The notes: generated by a model from the sequence alone, not told the origin. Shown: positions 22,716 to 33,302, counted from the stretch's first letter. The stretch is 64,000 bases of DNA from Orientallactaga sibirica (GCA_036365145.1 JAEOAD010001365.1:3555001-3619000); one strand, 5' to 3'. Translations and numbers: made by a program.

Positions 22716-23049
22716 AACAGAAAGGCACTTGTGAATTTAACCTGCATGATGCCACATCTGCGACCTCATCTGCCATGCTGAGGTCCCCAGAAAGGCTGCC
22801 AGGGATGGAAGCCAAACTTCTACACCCTGAGACATGCTGCAGCAGAGACCACTGGGTCACTATGGACCAAGTAAGTCCTATCAGGCTATTCCCCTTCACG
22901 GCAACTCTGTCCTTGTTTGAGGAATCAGGCCCTGCAACAGTGGCAAACTGCAAAGCCATGCCACTCCCCCGGAACCCTGCCTGGCTGAGGTGAGTCCTTT
23001 TGGGGGCTGCGCTGTTCTTAGGGAACCACTCCTTTGTGTGAGAACACTC
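22716..23049. other. Unique DNA
   Basis: No repeat recognised; a minus-strand frame of 173 codons crosses into the solo LTR and is not a gene. Confidence 0.5.
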
Positions 23050-23055
23050 CTCCAT

Positions 23056-23671
23056 TGTTGGGGTCCCTCCTAGGGCCAGCCCAGGAGGGACGGCAGGGTC
23101 TCTGCTGAGTTGGGGGTGAGAGGCACGGAGCCATGACACACTCTGGGAGTTGGGTGGAAGCAGCAGAGGGCAAGCTGCCACAAACTCGTTTATTCAAGGA
23201 TGTGCAGGGGGTCTTAAGGGGTTTGGCTGGCCAATCATTGTATGGGGTAGTCCCCTTTTTGTGACCAATGACAGCCTAACTCCGGACAGATCATAGCAGG
23301 TTTCTCATGAGGATGGGACTGTAGCTGTTGTCACGCCAGGCCTACGCAGAATGCCATGTTCACAGAAGCCACTTCCTGGTTTCTTCTGACATGCAGTCTG
23401 GCTAGGGCCAGACCTGCATTGTGCCATACATATCCTCCTTTTTGTTTTTATTATTGGCAACCCTGGGAGGTATGGTTCTTTGCCAAGCCATTGTTGACCC
23501 CAGGCCCCAAGGGATCATCACATGCGACGGTGCCTGTCTTAGGTTGCCCCATCTCATGGAGTCTTACATGTCATTGGCTACCCGCCATCCTAGTGAGAAA
23601 ACCTGAGGGGTGTGGCCTGGTTTCTTTTAGCATGCGGTCTGGCTAGGACCAGACCTGCATTGTGACATACA
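23056..23671 (-). mobile_element. Solo LTR, class II (ERVK-like) endogenous retrovirus
   Basis: Read on the minus strand the 616-bp element starts TGTATG and ends CCCCAACA, the TG...CA ends of an LTR. It is flanked by a perfect 6-bp target duplication, ctccat (23050-23055 and 23672-23677); six bases is typical of class II ERVs. It has two CCAAT sequences (about 23231 and 23262) and an AATAAA signal (complement at 23189-23194). There is no internal retroviral sequence on either side, so it is a solo LTR. Confidence 0.82.
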
Positions 23672-23734
23672 CTCCATAAGCTCAGCTGGGACAGTGTCAC
23701 ATGCACTGAAAGACACTTGAAGTGACTCATTATT

Positions 23735-23872
23735 AAGATGGGGTCCCATTTTGTAGCTCATATGGGTCTGGAATATGTTATATAGCCCAAGCTGGCCTTG
23801 AACTTGAAACCTTCCTTCCTTGACCTCCTAGCTACTGGAATTGTGGGCTTGCACCATCATACTAGCCCTGAT
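23735..23872 (-). mobile_element. Old B1-like SINE
   Basis: ggggtcccattttgtagctc and agcccaagctggccttgaac; diverged 7SL SINE. Confidence 0.65.
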
Positions 23873-24263
23873 AGAAATGATTTTAAGGCAGACTCTAAAC
23901 ATGGATAATGAAATTGTCCTGCTGTATCTGCAGCCACCTTTCTCATTTAAAAATCTTTAATTTTTAAAGAACATTAAAGGACAGCATGGGAATGGATGTG
24001 GTGATGGAAACGTCCCGTGTTTTCACAGTGTCCATGTTGGCATCCTGGCTGGATTGGCACTGTCGTACAACCCTGCTGTTCACAACGTCACCATTAGACT
24101 GTAAAGACCCCACATGGCTGGAGAAGGCTCCGTGCTCCAGAGAACTTGCTGCTTAGGCAGAAGTTCTGGGAGGGCCTGAGAACACTCCAACTTGATTCCT
24201 CTAGAAAACCAGCCAGGCATTTCCATGCATGTCTGTAAACCCAGAATCACTAGCTAGATCCAG
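23873..24263. other. Unique or very old repeat DNA
   Basis: A stretch near 23985-24090 (gatgtggtgatggaaacgtc) may be an old L1 3' end; the rest was not recognised. Confidence 0.4.
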
Positions 24264-24388
24264 TGATTTGATCAGGTCTGGGCTGGAATCAAGTCCAATG
24301 AGTAGCCCTATCTGATGTAGAAGCAGCAGGAAGTGAGGACATCACTCCCCCAAGAAACCCTATGGAATCAGTCATCTCAAAAATACCC
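24264..24388 (+). repeat. Copy 2 of the duplicated 130-bp segment
   Basis: Homologous to 21133-21262; see that entry. Confidence 0.7.
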
Positions 24389-24393
24389 AAGGG

Positions 24394-24614
24394 TGGGCCT
24401 GGAGAGATGGCGTAGTGGTTAAGCACTTGCCTGTGAAGCCCAAGGACCCCAGTTGGAAGGCCAATTCCCCAGGACCCACATAAGCCAGATGCACAAGGTG
24501 GTGCATGTGTCTGGAGTTCATTTGCAGTGGCTGGAGGCCCTGGCACGCCCATTCTCACTCTATCTGCCTTTGTGTCTGTCTGTTGCTCTCTAAATAAATA
24601 AGTAAATAAAAACA
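24394..24614 (+). mobile_element. DIP SINE with perfect target duplication
   Basis: Complete DIP flanked by aaaaatacccaaggg at 24379-24393 and 24615-24629. Confidence 0.9.
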
Positions 24615-24627
24615 AAAAATACCCAAG

Positions 24628-24853
24628 GGGGGCTGGAGAGGTGGCATAGAGGTTAAGGTGCTAGACAAATAGCAGCTCCAGGTTGAAGGAAAAAGCCCAG
24701 CTCAAGGAAAAGTGTGGAAGAGCAATAGAGAACCCCCCCCCCGAGGTTCTCCTCTGACCTCCACACACATGTGCATGGCATGCACACATGCACACACACA
24801 TGTGCAGACATCACCACACCACATACCCAAACACACAAGCAAACAAAAAAAAG
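24628..24853 (+). mobile_element. B3-like (B2 superfamily) SINE
   Basis: ggggctggagaggtggcata head, then ctctgacctccacacacatg and a CA-rich 3' end with an A-rich tail. It differs from DIP in the body. Confidence 0.6.
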
Positions 24854-24989
24854 GTTTTCCCATACAGCTTTTTGTGAATACGTAATTACCACAAAGTAAA
24901 AAGTTTCAAGAAATCAAGAACTTAAAAATGAAAGTTCCAGGCCTTTAGGCTCATATGCCTGATGGAATCAAGTTCTAATGTCACATAAA

Positions 24990-25340
24990 TAATAGATAAC
25001 CACCTTCATGGGTCAGCGCTGGCCCCTGTTGTATACGACACAGCTCAACGTTAAAGGACTTTGCCTTTAATAGGAAAATTTGATGTGTTAGCAACTACTG
25101 GTTGATCTTTGTACATTTTTCAATTGCAAATTGCACTTTAAAAATGCAAACAATTATTAATATTGATTTGGACTAAAATAATATTGAATTTCAATATATT
25201 TTCAGCTCTGTTATGAATTACCCTGTGGATATGTGGCGATCATGATGGAGGAGTATTTGCATGCTCAATTTCCTTTCAGTGGGGATCCTTGAGGAAGGTT
25301 GGCATGAACTGTGGATAATGAACTTCACAGGGACAAGACT
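24990..25340. promoter_or_regulatory. Possible conserved non-coding block with octamer motifs
   Basis: Repeat-free AT-rich DNA with atgcaaacaatta (25144-25156), a perfect octamer atttgcat (25255-25262) and several TAAT cores. The first motif recurs exactly in the block at 29.5 kb. Enhancer function is inference. Confidence 0.45.
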
Positions 25341-25509
25341 GGCTCCCAAGTCCTCAGCCGTGCCCACAGATTCCATTGCAGCCTAGACTCCGAGAGCTAT
25401 CAGCCTCACTGGGCGTTTTTTTCAAACCAATCTTGCAGAGCACAGGTTAGGAAAACTTGCCAAGGCCTAGAATAGAATTTCAGTCTTTCAGAGGAGGGAA
25501 AGGAAATGG

Positions 25510-25628
25510 GGCAGATATTTATCATGCTTTGGTAAAATTTCAGGCACTGTTCTGGACTCTGTAGAAATATCCTACTTGGCTTTTGCACAATGGCCTCTTG
25601 AAGCGAAAATCATTATCCTTATTTGTTA
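25510..25628 (-). mobile_element. MIR, first part
   Basis: Minus-strand MIR (aggcactgttctggactctg, aaaatcattatccttattt); continues at 25994 after an LTR insertion. Confidence 0.65.
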
Positions 25629-25633
25629 CAGGT

Positions 25634-25988
25634 TTGGTTCTCTGTAAGGAGAAGCCAAGATGGAGTTCAGAGGTGTGAATGTTTATTAAGGCCCAATGTC
25701 TGCGAAGAGGAACAAGAGGAAACTGAAGCGGGCAGAAGCTCTGGGAGTTGGCACCGCCTGCTGCAGCATCCTGTAGCAGGCAGCCAAGGCTGGACTTTTA
25801 CGGCCCCAGCTTCCTCTGAAGCTGGGTGTGTGCTGCCCAGGGACGGGCATAACCTCAGATAAGGTGGCCTGCTGTAGCTGAGGCAGATCCTGAAGGTTCT
25901 GGCAGCTGACCACATGTCCAGTGGGTGGTCAGCTCGTCCTTTCTCGAAAGAGATCCGAACACATCTCCAAGTCCACCTCTCTGTCTCA
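25634..25988 (-). mobile_element. Solo LTR-like element inserted in a MIR
   Basis: A 355-bp block splits a MIR element and is flanked by caggt at 25629-25633 and 25989-25993. The minus strand starts TGAG and carries AATAAA (complement at 25682-25687) about 50 bases before its end. The 3' end is not a clean CA, so the family is uncertain. Confidence 0.6.
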
Positions 25989-25993
25989 CAGGT

Positions 25994-26090
25994 GACAAAA
26001 CTAAGACTCAGATCAGACATGTCAAGGACACACAGAAAATAAGAGCTATCCCAGGTCTGTCTGACTCAACTCTCAGATCCTCTCTCCGCC
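25994..26090 (-). mobile_element. MIR, second part
   Basis: gacaaaactaagactcagat and gtctgtctgactcaac complete the interrupted MIR. Confidence 0.65.
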
Positions 26091-26264
26091 TCTGCCAGCC
26101 ATGAATTTTCCCAAACAAAAGCTTACATCAGACCGTCCTGACCTTCAGTTACTGAGACATGAAGGTTTAGAAGCCTCCAGAGGAATATGCAGAAAGTTTG
26201 GCTGCATAAGCAAATACACTCTCCTCCCCTTCCCTCCCCCACTAACAATCCTGCAATACACAGG

Positions 26265-26295
26265 CACGCGCGCGCGCACACACACACACACACAC
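26265..26295. repeat. (CG)n(CA)n microsatellite
   Basis: Short CG run passing into CA repeats. Confidence 0.92.
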
Positions 26296-27000
26296 GGATG
26301 GACACACACTTCTTTGTAGTTATGACACTGCTATTAGAAGGTGGGGACATGGATTATTTGGTAAGGGCTCCCCTGATGGCACAGCCCGGAGACCATCTTC
26401 TCCCAGTAGAACCTCCAGATCTCACCAAGATCAGCCGAGGATGCACGATGTTGCACGGCCAGCCTCCTTTTACTTTCAGAAAGCACTGAGCTAGTCACAT
26501 TTTCCAGCTGCTCTGACATCCACAGCCACAGCAGGGGAAAATTACAGGGAGGAAAAAATTGCATATTTACGTCTCAAAATTGAAAGTTAGGGTACAATAC
26601 GGACAGAAACAAGTGTGTGAGTAAAGCTGGAGTGCCCTGGCCCCTGGCAGGGTGCAGCTGCCTCCAAGCTGCCAACGGCAATCCAGAGACTCTGGAGGAG
26701 GAGAGAATGGCAAGAAAGCTTGGCTTCTTTCCAGGGAATCCCTCTCCCTGTGGCTGGCACAAGGCAGCCGTAGAGGACCTGCCTTGGTGTTCGCAGCTGC
26801 CAGCAATGCCTGGCACAGCATGGGCAATGTGTGGTGAAGCAGTGGGTCCAAGTAAGAAATGGCAAAGAGGAAGAGAAGCCCCCACACTTGAGCTAGCACA
26901 TCCTTTCAGCTGGGGTTATATGGATGCAGTGGGGTGTTTCCTGTGCCTTCCAGAACACATGCTTGGCCGTCCACTCTAGAAGCTTTCTTGACCTCTGGAT
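26296..27000. other. Unique DNA
   Basis: No gene recognised. Three overlapping minus-strand frames near 26570-26900 come from the same bases and look random. Confidence 0.5.
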
Positions 27001-27510
27001 TAGTTAGTTTCCTCATTGCTATGACCAAGCACCTGGCAGAAGCAACTTAAAAGGATGAGAGATCTACGTGGCTCACAGGCTGACCGATTTCAGCTCAGTG
27101 TGAAGCAGGGCAGTTCACATCATGGGAGGTCAGGAAGAAGAGAAAAGGAATGGCCATGCTCTGATAGCTCCACCTTTCTGGTTTTTTTTTTTTTTTTTTT
27201 TTTTTTTGGTTTTGCGACGTAGGGTCTCACTCTGGTCCAGGCTGACCTGGAATTAACTATGTAGTCTCAGGGTGGCCTCGAACTCTCGGTGATCCTCCTA
27301 CCTCTGCCTCCCGAGTGCTGGGATTAAAGGCGTGAGCCACCACGCCCAGCAATAGCTCCACCTTTCTTAATCTGTTGAAGCCCTCAGCCCACGGGGTCAC
27401 GCATGCCTCCCACATTTGCGGGGGGTTTCCCCTCCGGTCTATGCTCTGGAAACACCCAGAGGTGTGTCTCACCAATCTTCAAGATCATTAGAAATCCAGT
27501 CATACTGACA
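27001..27510 (-). mobile_element. Rodent 'gtcaacttgac' dispersed repeat, split by B1
   Basis: attgctatgaccaagcacct at one end and aaatccagtcatactgacaa at the other; interrupted at 27180-27351. Confidence 0.6.
27180..27351 (-). mobile_element. B1 SINE with perfect 16-bp target duplication
   Basis: Near-consensus minus-strand B1. atagctccacctttct flanks it at 27164-27179 and 27352-27367, so the insertion is fairly young. Confidence 0.92.
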
Positions 27511-27850
27511 AAACAAAACCTACCCAGCTTCACCCTCACAGAGGAACTAACCTCCGAATAGTTTTGTTTCTTCCCATTTGAGGACACCAGGACTAAGAAT
27601 ATGGCACAACAATCAAGTGACCTGACCCTCTCCTGTTGCCCTGTGGACAAACAGGTCTGCCTTAGGCCAGCAGAACGGGTCAGTTTCAGTGGCCTCTAAG
27701 TTCTAATGTATGGCTATGCGCGAGGCAGGAATTCTCCTTGACGCTCTGCTCTACAGCTTGTTCCCGTCAACACCCTGACTTCCATGTCTCTTCTGTCCCA
27801 CTAGCCCCTTGAGGGCCTCCCCCCTGCTTTCCCCACAGGATGTTGGACAG

Positions 27851-27851
<1 letters not shown>

Positions 27852-27893
<42 letters not shown>
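27852..27893. repeat. (AC)n microsatellite
   Basis: About 20 uninterrupted AC units. Confidence 0.95.
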
Positions 27894-27894
<1 letters not shown>

Positions 27895-28248
27895 CCTACT
27901 ACCACTACCAGTTCAGCTGCAGATCCAGTCTTGTGGGCCTGAGTCCCGCCTAGCTTCTGTCCCTTGATGCCACGCCGGTTCAGCACCCAGAGCCTGGACA
28001 GCTCCCGGCCGCCACACTTGCCATGGACTGGACATTCAGTCGCTACTTCGCCTCTCAAAACCATCCCACTGCCAGACTTGCCCAATGTCACATGTTCACG
28101 CATCTCACTGTGACCCCAAAACTCTCTGTGAATCCAATCTACCAAACTCCCACCCAGAATCTCATCTCTCACCATTCCCTGGGGGTTCACTGCCAAGCCA
28201 GCCACTCTTGAGCCTCCAGGGCTTTCCTCCAACACAGGTAACTGCCAT

Positions 28249-28267
28249 AGGGTAGGGTAGGGTAGGG
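28249..28267. repeat. Short (GGGTA)n repeat
   Basis: Under four units; not the telomere hexamer. Confidence 0.7.
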
Positions 28268-28894
28268 AAGAGCACCAGGCTCCTGATGTCTGATGCTCAG
28301 CACTGCATTTTCTCATTGGTTGGCATCGTCATGTCACACTTCTTGAGTAATAAATATGTCCCTGGTTAATTGATACCGAGGGGCTCCTTACAAAGATTCT
28401 TACTGTCAAGCAGTGCTGTCCTGAAGTGGAAAGATGAGGCTCCAGGTAGGCCAGTGGGCTGCTGGGACCCAATACTTTCCCTGAAGGGTACATTATCTTT
28501 TACAGTGGGTCTCGCCTTCTTTACAATGGCTTGCCTTTCTTCTTTGCTTACCCTCAGCAATGCACAGACAGCAAGGGGCTGGTCTCTCACCCTGAGTCCA
28601 CAGCCTCTTCCTAGTACCCAGAGTCCTAGACAGTGAACACTCAGCCCCAGGGATTCAGGCAGAAAAGTGGTAAACGCTGGCACATCCAGTAAGTGGTGCA
28701 CCACGACATCTATCTGCCAACGGATGTAGGCAGCCCTCGGCTGATTGGTAGCATCTCAAAGGCTCTCATACCACCTGTCAGCTGACCATTGTGGGGTTGC
28801 TTGAGCCCCACCTTCTTACATGGCTGCTGAAAAGAGGATGGAAGACAGATAGAAAATGCATTTTTATAAAGAGGCCCAAAATGGCCAATCCTTG

Positions 28895-29000
28895 GTCTTC
28901 AGTGAGCACCTATTTGAGGCAGCTCATTTCCTGTAATAACCGTATGACCCTTTTATAATGAAAGTTATCCTTTAAATGACAAAACCAGTGACCCACAGCA
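28895..29000 (-). mobile_element. MIR fragment
   Basis: cagtgagcacctatttgagg, tcctgtaataaccgtatgac and aatgacaaaaccagtgac follow MIR in reverse; decayed. Confidence 0.5.
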
Positions 29001-29520
29001 ACATACGCAGACCTTCAGATCTGCCCATTTGGAAACCTGGAGTTCTGCCTTTCTGATTCTCAAATCATCAAGGAATGCTTATTTTAAAAGACTACTTTAG
29101 TGTGCTTAAGAGGAGTGACGTTTTGGATTCAGTGAAGAGAGGAAAAAGAGATGGGGGCACACTGGCTCTCGCAACCTAGGCCGTGACTAGGCTGGAGTTA
29201 GTTGGGCCCAAGGACTAATCACTCTGCTCCTGGCCAACAGAAATGCCCCTCCCCCTCTGTGCAGCAGCCTCACCCCAGCTCAATGATGCTTCATCTTGTC
29301 CCAGTGGACGGAGGGTCGGGCTCCTTCCTGGAACAGGACTGCAAGGTTGTCTTTCTTCACTTGTCTGAAGGGAGGGGGGCAGGAGAGTGGCATGGGCTGG
29401 ATGGGGGTGGATGGGTGAGGGAAGCTCAAGAGTGGCAGCCCAGCAGGGCCATCTGCCATCTGTGCCTCTGCTCCACTGTCCGCTCTGTCCCCTCTCCGCC
29501 TCGGGGTGCATCTCTCTGGC
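29001..29520. other. Unique DNA
   Basis: No gene or repeat recognised. Confidence 0.5.
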
Positions 29521-29745
29521 GACCCCTGGGAATTGGAAGCTAATTTTCCACCATCATTAGTGATGGAAAGACCTCAGGTTCTGCCTTTAATTAAAGTCAA
29601 ACGTGGGGCTGAGGAGAAGCACCGGGTGCAGACATCCTTGTCTCACTTATAAAAGCCATATGCAAACAATTAAGCGAGGCATGGAAGCCATAATTAAAAT
29701 TTTCACAAACCCCCTCATTAGCTGAACAGACTGCAGAGAAGTGGG
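29521..29745. promoter_or_regulatory. Possible conserved non-coding block with octamer-type motif
   Basis: Repeat-free. Holds atgcaaacaatta (29660-29672), ctttaattaaagtc, ccataattaaaatt, and an inverted repeat ccatca/tgatgg (29551-29566). Dense homeodomain/POU-type cores suggest an enhancer; not tested. Confidence 0.48.
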
Positions 29746-30399
29746 ACCAAATCCCTCCCCCTTACTGATGTCAGTTTCTGCAGATGGTTAATTGGGACTG
29801 GGGAGGGGGTGTGGTGGGCCACACCTAGGTGACAGTGCACCTGGCAATGAGCTGGCAGCAACAGTAATCACCCACCTCCGTCCCAGAAGCCTCAAACCCA
29901 GGACAGGGTTTCCAGGACAAATGGATGAACCCACCCACTCAGGATATGGAAGCACCACAATACAGGATCTCAGCCCCCAAACTCAGCCTCTTCTGGGTGC
30001 AGCTGTGTACACAGCTGGAGGACACTGACAGAAGCGGGAGAAGGGTCCCCACTAGCGACCCAAGACCCCTCCAGCTAGACACAGTTGAAGTACTTCTTCC
30101 TTCTAGGAACCCCATGCCCTGATGTCCTCAACCTCTTCCATGCAAATATATCTCCCTAGGCCTGGTGACTGCCACGCAGTGACTCCCCTCAGGCCAAAGT
30201 CCCGGGAAAGATACCCACACCCCCCCCAAAGTGCTCTCCCAGAGCCAGCTTCCATCAGTATCTACCTGGGGTAGAGAGTGGGGTGACAGAGACCTGACTT
30301 CACTTGTTCCGGATGTTGCTTGGTCCCCTCTCCCCCACATGCCGGGGGTGCCTGGACCCAGCTCTCAGCATACACAGGCATGTGGGTCACCTCATTGTG
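29746..30399. other. Unique DNA
   Basis: No gene or repeat recognised. Confidence 0.5.
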
Positions 30400-30600
30400 G
30401 GGATCGATTCTGCTAGGCGAGTCGCGGCAGGCATAATCTCTACTTGCTCATTGACATTTCCAAATGAATATTCACTTGTCCCAGTCGCGACCACTTGTTT
30501 TCTGTCTGATCTGATCAATGGTGCTCCTCGGAAGGGATCGTGCTCACCGGAGGCATTGACTGATGGCCGGGAAGCTGCCTGGCACATGCAGGGATGAGAT
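30400..30600. promoter_or_regulatory. Weak candidate conserved block
   Basis: Repeat-free with preserved CpGs (gagtcgcggcaggc, cagtcgcgaccac) and ccaaatgaatattcac between. Conservation not tested. Confidence 0.28.
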
Positions 30601-30751
30601 GTGACCTCCCAGCTATGAGATTAGGGTTCTCATCCTCCCACCTCACCCATGAGCTGCCCTGCTCTGGGCAGGGCCCCCTTCTCTACATGGCCACGCCCGA
30701 GACATTGCTCCTGCTAGAAAAAGTGTAAACACAAGACCAGAAAGCAGATCT

Positions 30752-30903
30752 TTTGTTTCTGTTTGGTTTGTTTGTTTGTTTGTTTGTTTGTTTGTTGGGA
30801 GGTGGGGGGAAGAGGGTCTTGCTGTATAGCCCAAGCTGACCTGGAATTTATGATCCTCAGCCTGCCTGCTGGGATTACAGTCATGTGACACCATGCTCAG
30901 CTC
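30752..30903 (-). mobile_element. Old B1-like SINE
   Basis: (TTTG)n tail then agggtcttgctgtatagccc and gctgggattacagtcatg. Confidence 0.75.
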
Positions 30904-31152
30904 CAAAGAAGCTCTTCTAAGCTCCAGGGTGTCTCAGAGCCGAGTCTGTCCTGTGCTTTCTGACCCAGAAGGTCAGTCTGTGTGACATCTTCATCCACAT
31001 CCCTGAACTCAGTGCTTCACGGTTCCAGCCTCGTGTTTCTTGGGGGCTTGAAAAATGTCATTTTTCTTTTTGCCTTTTCTGTCACACAGGGAAGACACAA
31101 GTCTCTTGGCCAAGGGAACTCAGTGACCATGCCAGGCATCCTACTGGTCCAG

Positions 31153-31287
31153 AGTCAGGTGTGGCGATGCACACCTGTCAACCTTAACATTTGGGAGGCT
31201 GAGGCAGGAGAATTGTGAACTTGAGCTCAGCTTGGACTACAAAATGAGACTGTCTCAGAAAACAAAAATTACAACAAAACAAAGCAA
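31153..31287 (+). mobile_element. Old B1-like SINE
   Basis: gtcaggtgtggcgatgcaca, atttgggaggctgaggcagg, A-rich tail. Confidence 0.72.
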
Positions 31288-31388
31288 GGGAGGTCTCAGC
31301 TCTGGACACCCATCTCCCCTGTGTCTCATCTTCCCCAGCACTACACTGACATCAGCTCTTAGAATCACTGAGCTCCTTTCATTTCTTT

Positions 31389-31616
31389 TTGAAAAATATT
31401 TTATTTTATTTATTTATTTCAGAGAGAGATAAAGAGGCAGAGAGAGGGAGGGGAGAGAAAGAGAGGGAGAATAGGTACACCAGGCCTCCAGCCACTGCAA
31501 ACTCCAGAAGCATGCGCCCCCTTGTGCATCTGGCTTCACATGGGTCCTGGGGAATCAAACCTTGGTCCTTTGGCTTTGCAGGCATGTGCCTTAACCACTA
31601 AACAATCTCTCCAGCC
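31389..31616 (-). mobile_element. DIP SINE with perfect target duplication
   Basis: Complete minus-strand DIP; ctcctttcatttcttt flanks it at 31373-31388 and 31617-31632. Confidence 0.92.
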
Positions 31617-31710
31617 CTCCTTTCATTTCTTTAGTCCTTCACTTAGATAAGCCAAGCTGCTCTGTAGGGAAGAGCCCTGCCCACCATCACTACTTGCCTC
31701 TCTGTACCTT

Positions 31711-31813
31711 CCCTGCCACAAATACATCTGCCTCAGACCTGCACCCCTGCCGCAAACACGTCTGCCTCAGACCTGCACCCCTGCCGCAAACACGTCTGCC
31801 TCAGACCTGCACC
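31711..31813. repeat. 34-bp minisatellite, three copies
   Basis: The unit ctgcctcagacctgcacccc... starts at 31728, 31762 and 31796, nearly identical each time. Confidence 0.9.
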
Positions 31814-32242
31814 GGAGCCACTGCCGCCCCATGCAGGCTGAGGATTCCTAACCTCAGCATTCGAGATCCAAAATGCTCCCCAAATCTGAAGCCTCACCAT
31901 TGCTGCTGACAGGGTCCACAAATGGAAAATCCTACACCATGAAGCTTCATTTCACATATGAAATTAATGACAGTATCGTATAAAATCACTTTCAGGCTTG
32001 TGGGTATGAAACAGAAATGAATTTTGTGCTTAGACTTGGGTCTCATGACCAAGATAACTCATATACGTGCAAACATTCCAAAATCTAAACAATTCAGAAA
32101 TTAAAAACATTTCTGGTCCCCAGCATTTTGGGTAGTAAGGTACTCAAGCATTGTACACAAAAGCAATAGGTTTGGATAGGAAAGTGGCTCATTCCATTCA
32201 TACAAACCAGACATAAATTACAATTTCTAATCTGGTGTGCGT
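31814..32242. other. Unique AT-rich DNA before the array
   Basis: No gene or repeat recognised. Confidence 0.5.
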
Positions 32243-32315
32243 GTCACTGGAGATTAAACCCAGGGTCTCATACATGGGAGTCAAAGAATCTACTATTGAG
32301 CCACGCCCCAACCCC
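32243..32315 (-). mobile_element. Full-length ID-like SINE at the edge of the first 52-bp array
   Basis: On the minus strand the element has an ID-type head, an A-box-like tggctcaatagta (32291-32303), a B-box-like gggtttaatctcc (32249-32261) and a 3' end tccagtgac. It directly adjoins the tandem array and holds both halves that are joined in each 52-bp unit, so it is the best candidate for the undeleted ancestor. Confidence 0.7.
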
Positions 32316-33302
32316 TCACTGGTAGATTCTAGAAAAGTGCTCTACCACTGAACCACACCTCCAACCCCTCACTGTGGATTCTAGACAAGTGTTCTACCGC
32401 TGAGCCACGCCCCCAGCCCCTCACTGTGGATTCTAGACAAGTGCTCTACCGCTGAGTCATGCCACCAGCCCCTCACTGTGGATTCTAGACAAGTGCTCTA
32501 CCACTGAGCCATGCCCCCAGCCCCTCACTGTGGATTCTAGACAAATGCTCTACCACTGAGCTACACTCCCAGCCCCTCACTGTGGATTCTAGACAAGTGC
32601 TCTACCACTGAGCCACGTCCCCAGCCCCTCACTGTGGATTCTAGACAAGTGCTCTACTGCTGAGTCATGCCCCCAGCCCCTCACTGTGGATTCTAGACAA
32701 GTGATCTACCACTGAGCCACACCCCCAGCCCCTCACTGTGGATTCTAGACACGTGCTCTACCACTGAGCCACGCCCCAGACCCTCACTGTGGATTCTAGA
32801 CAAGTGCTCTACCGCTGAGCCACGCCCCCAGCCCCTCACTGTGGATTCTAGACAAGTGTTCTACTGCTAAGCCATGCCCCCAGCCCCTCACTGTGGATTC
32901 TAGACAACTGCTCTACCACTGAACCACACCTGCAGCCCCTCACTGTGGATTCTAGACAAGTGCTCTACCACTGAACCACGCCCCCAGCCCCTCACTGTGG
33001 ATTCTAGACAAGTGCCCTACCACTGAGCCATGCCCCCAGCCCCTCACTGTGGATTCTAGACAAGTGCTCTACCACTGAGCCACGCCCCCAGCCCCTCACT
33101 GTGGATTCTAGACAAGTGCTGTACCGCTGAGCCACGCCCCCAGCCCCTCACTGTGGATTCTAGACAAGTGCTCTACCATTGGACCATGCTCCTAAGCCCT
33201 CATCAGTGAAGTCTAGGTCAGTGTTCTGCTGTTGGACCATACCCCAGGCTCTCCCTGGTGGAGTCTAGACAAAAGTTCTGCTGCTGAGCCATATACTTAG
33301 CC
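32316..33302 (-). repeat. First tandem array of an ID-derived 52-bp unit
   Basis: Seventeen well-kept units start at 32317, 32370, 32422 and then every 51-52 bases to 33149. Two diverged units follow (33201-33302). On the minus strand each unit reads ggggctgggggcgtggctca, then gcggtagagcacttgtctag, then aatccacagtga. The first two parts match the 5' half of an ID SINE including the A box. The last part matches the ID 3' end, so the middle with most of the B box is missing. Units differ by scattered single bases and show no higher-order pattern. Confidence 0.93.

Larger units (their letters stand above)
27511..28894. other. Unique DNA with two simple repeats
   Basis: Apart from (AC)n at 27852-27893 and a short (GGGTA)n, nothing was recognised. 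A minus-strand frame of 171 codons (27801-28316) translates the AC run and is not a gene. Confidence 0.5.

Noticed and set aside
22660..23181. Minus-strand frame of 173 codons
   Set aside because: It runs into the solo LTR and shows no retroviral or cellular domain.
28249..28267. Interstitial telomere repeat
   Set aside because: The unit is GGGTA, not TTAGGG, and there are fewer than four copies.
27801..28316. Minus-strand frame of 171 codons
   Set aside because: It translates the (AC)n repeat as a Cys-Val run; no domain and no splice context.
32316..33302. CRISPR-like array
   Set aside because: The units are directly head to tail with no unique spacers, and the genome is a mammal.
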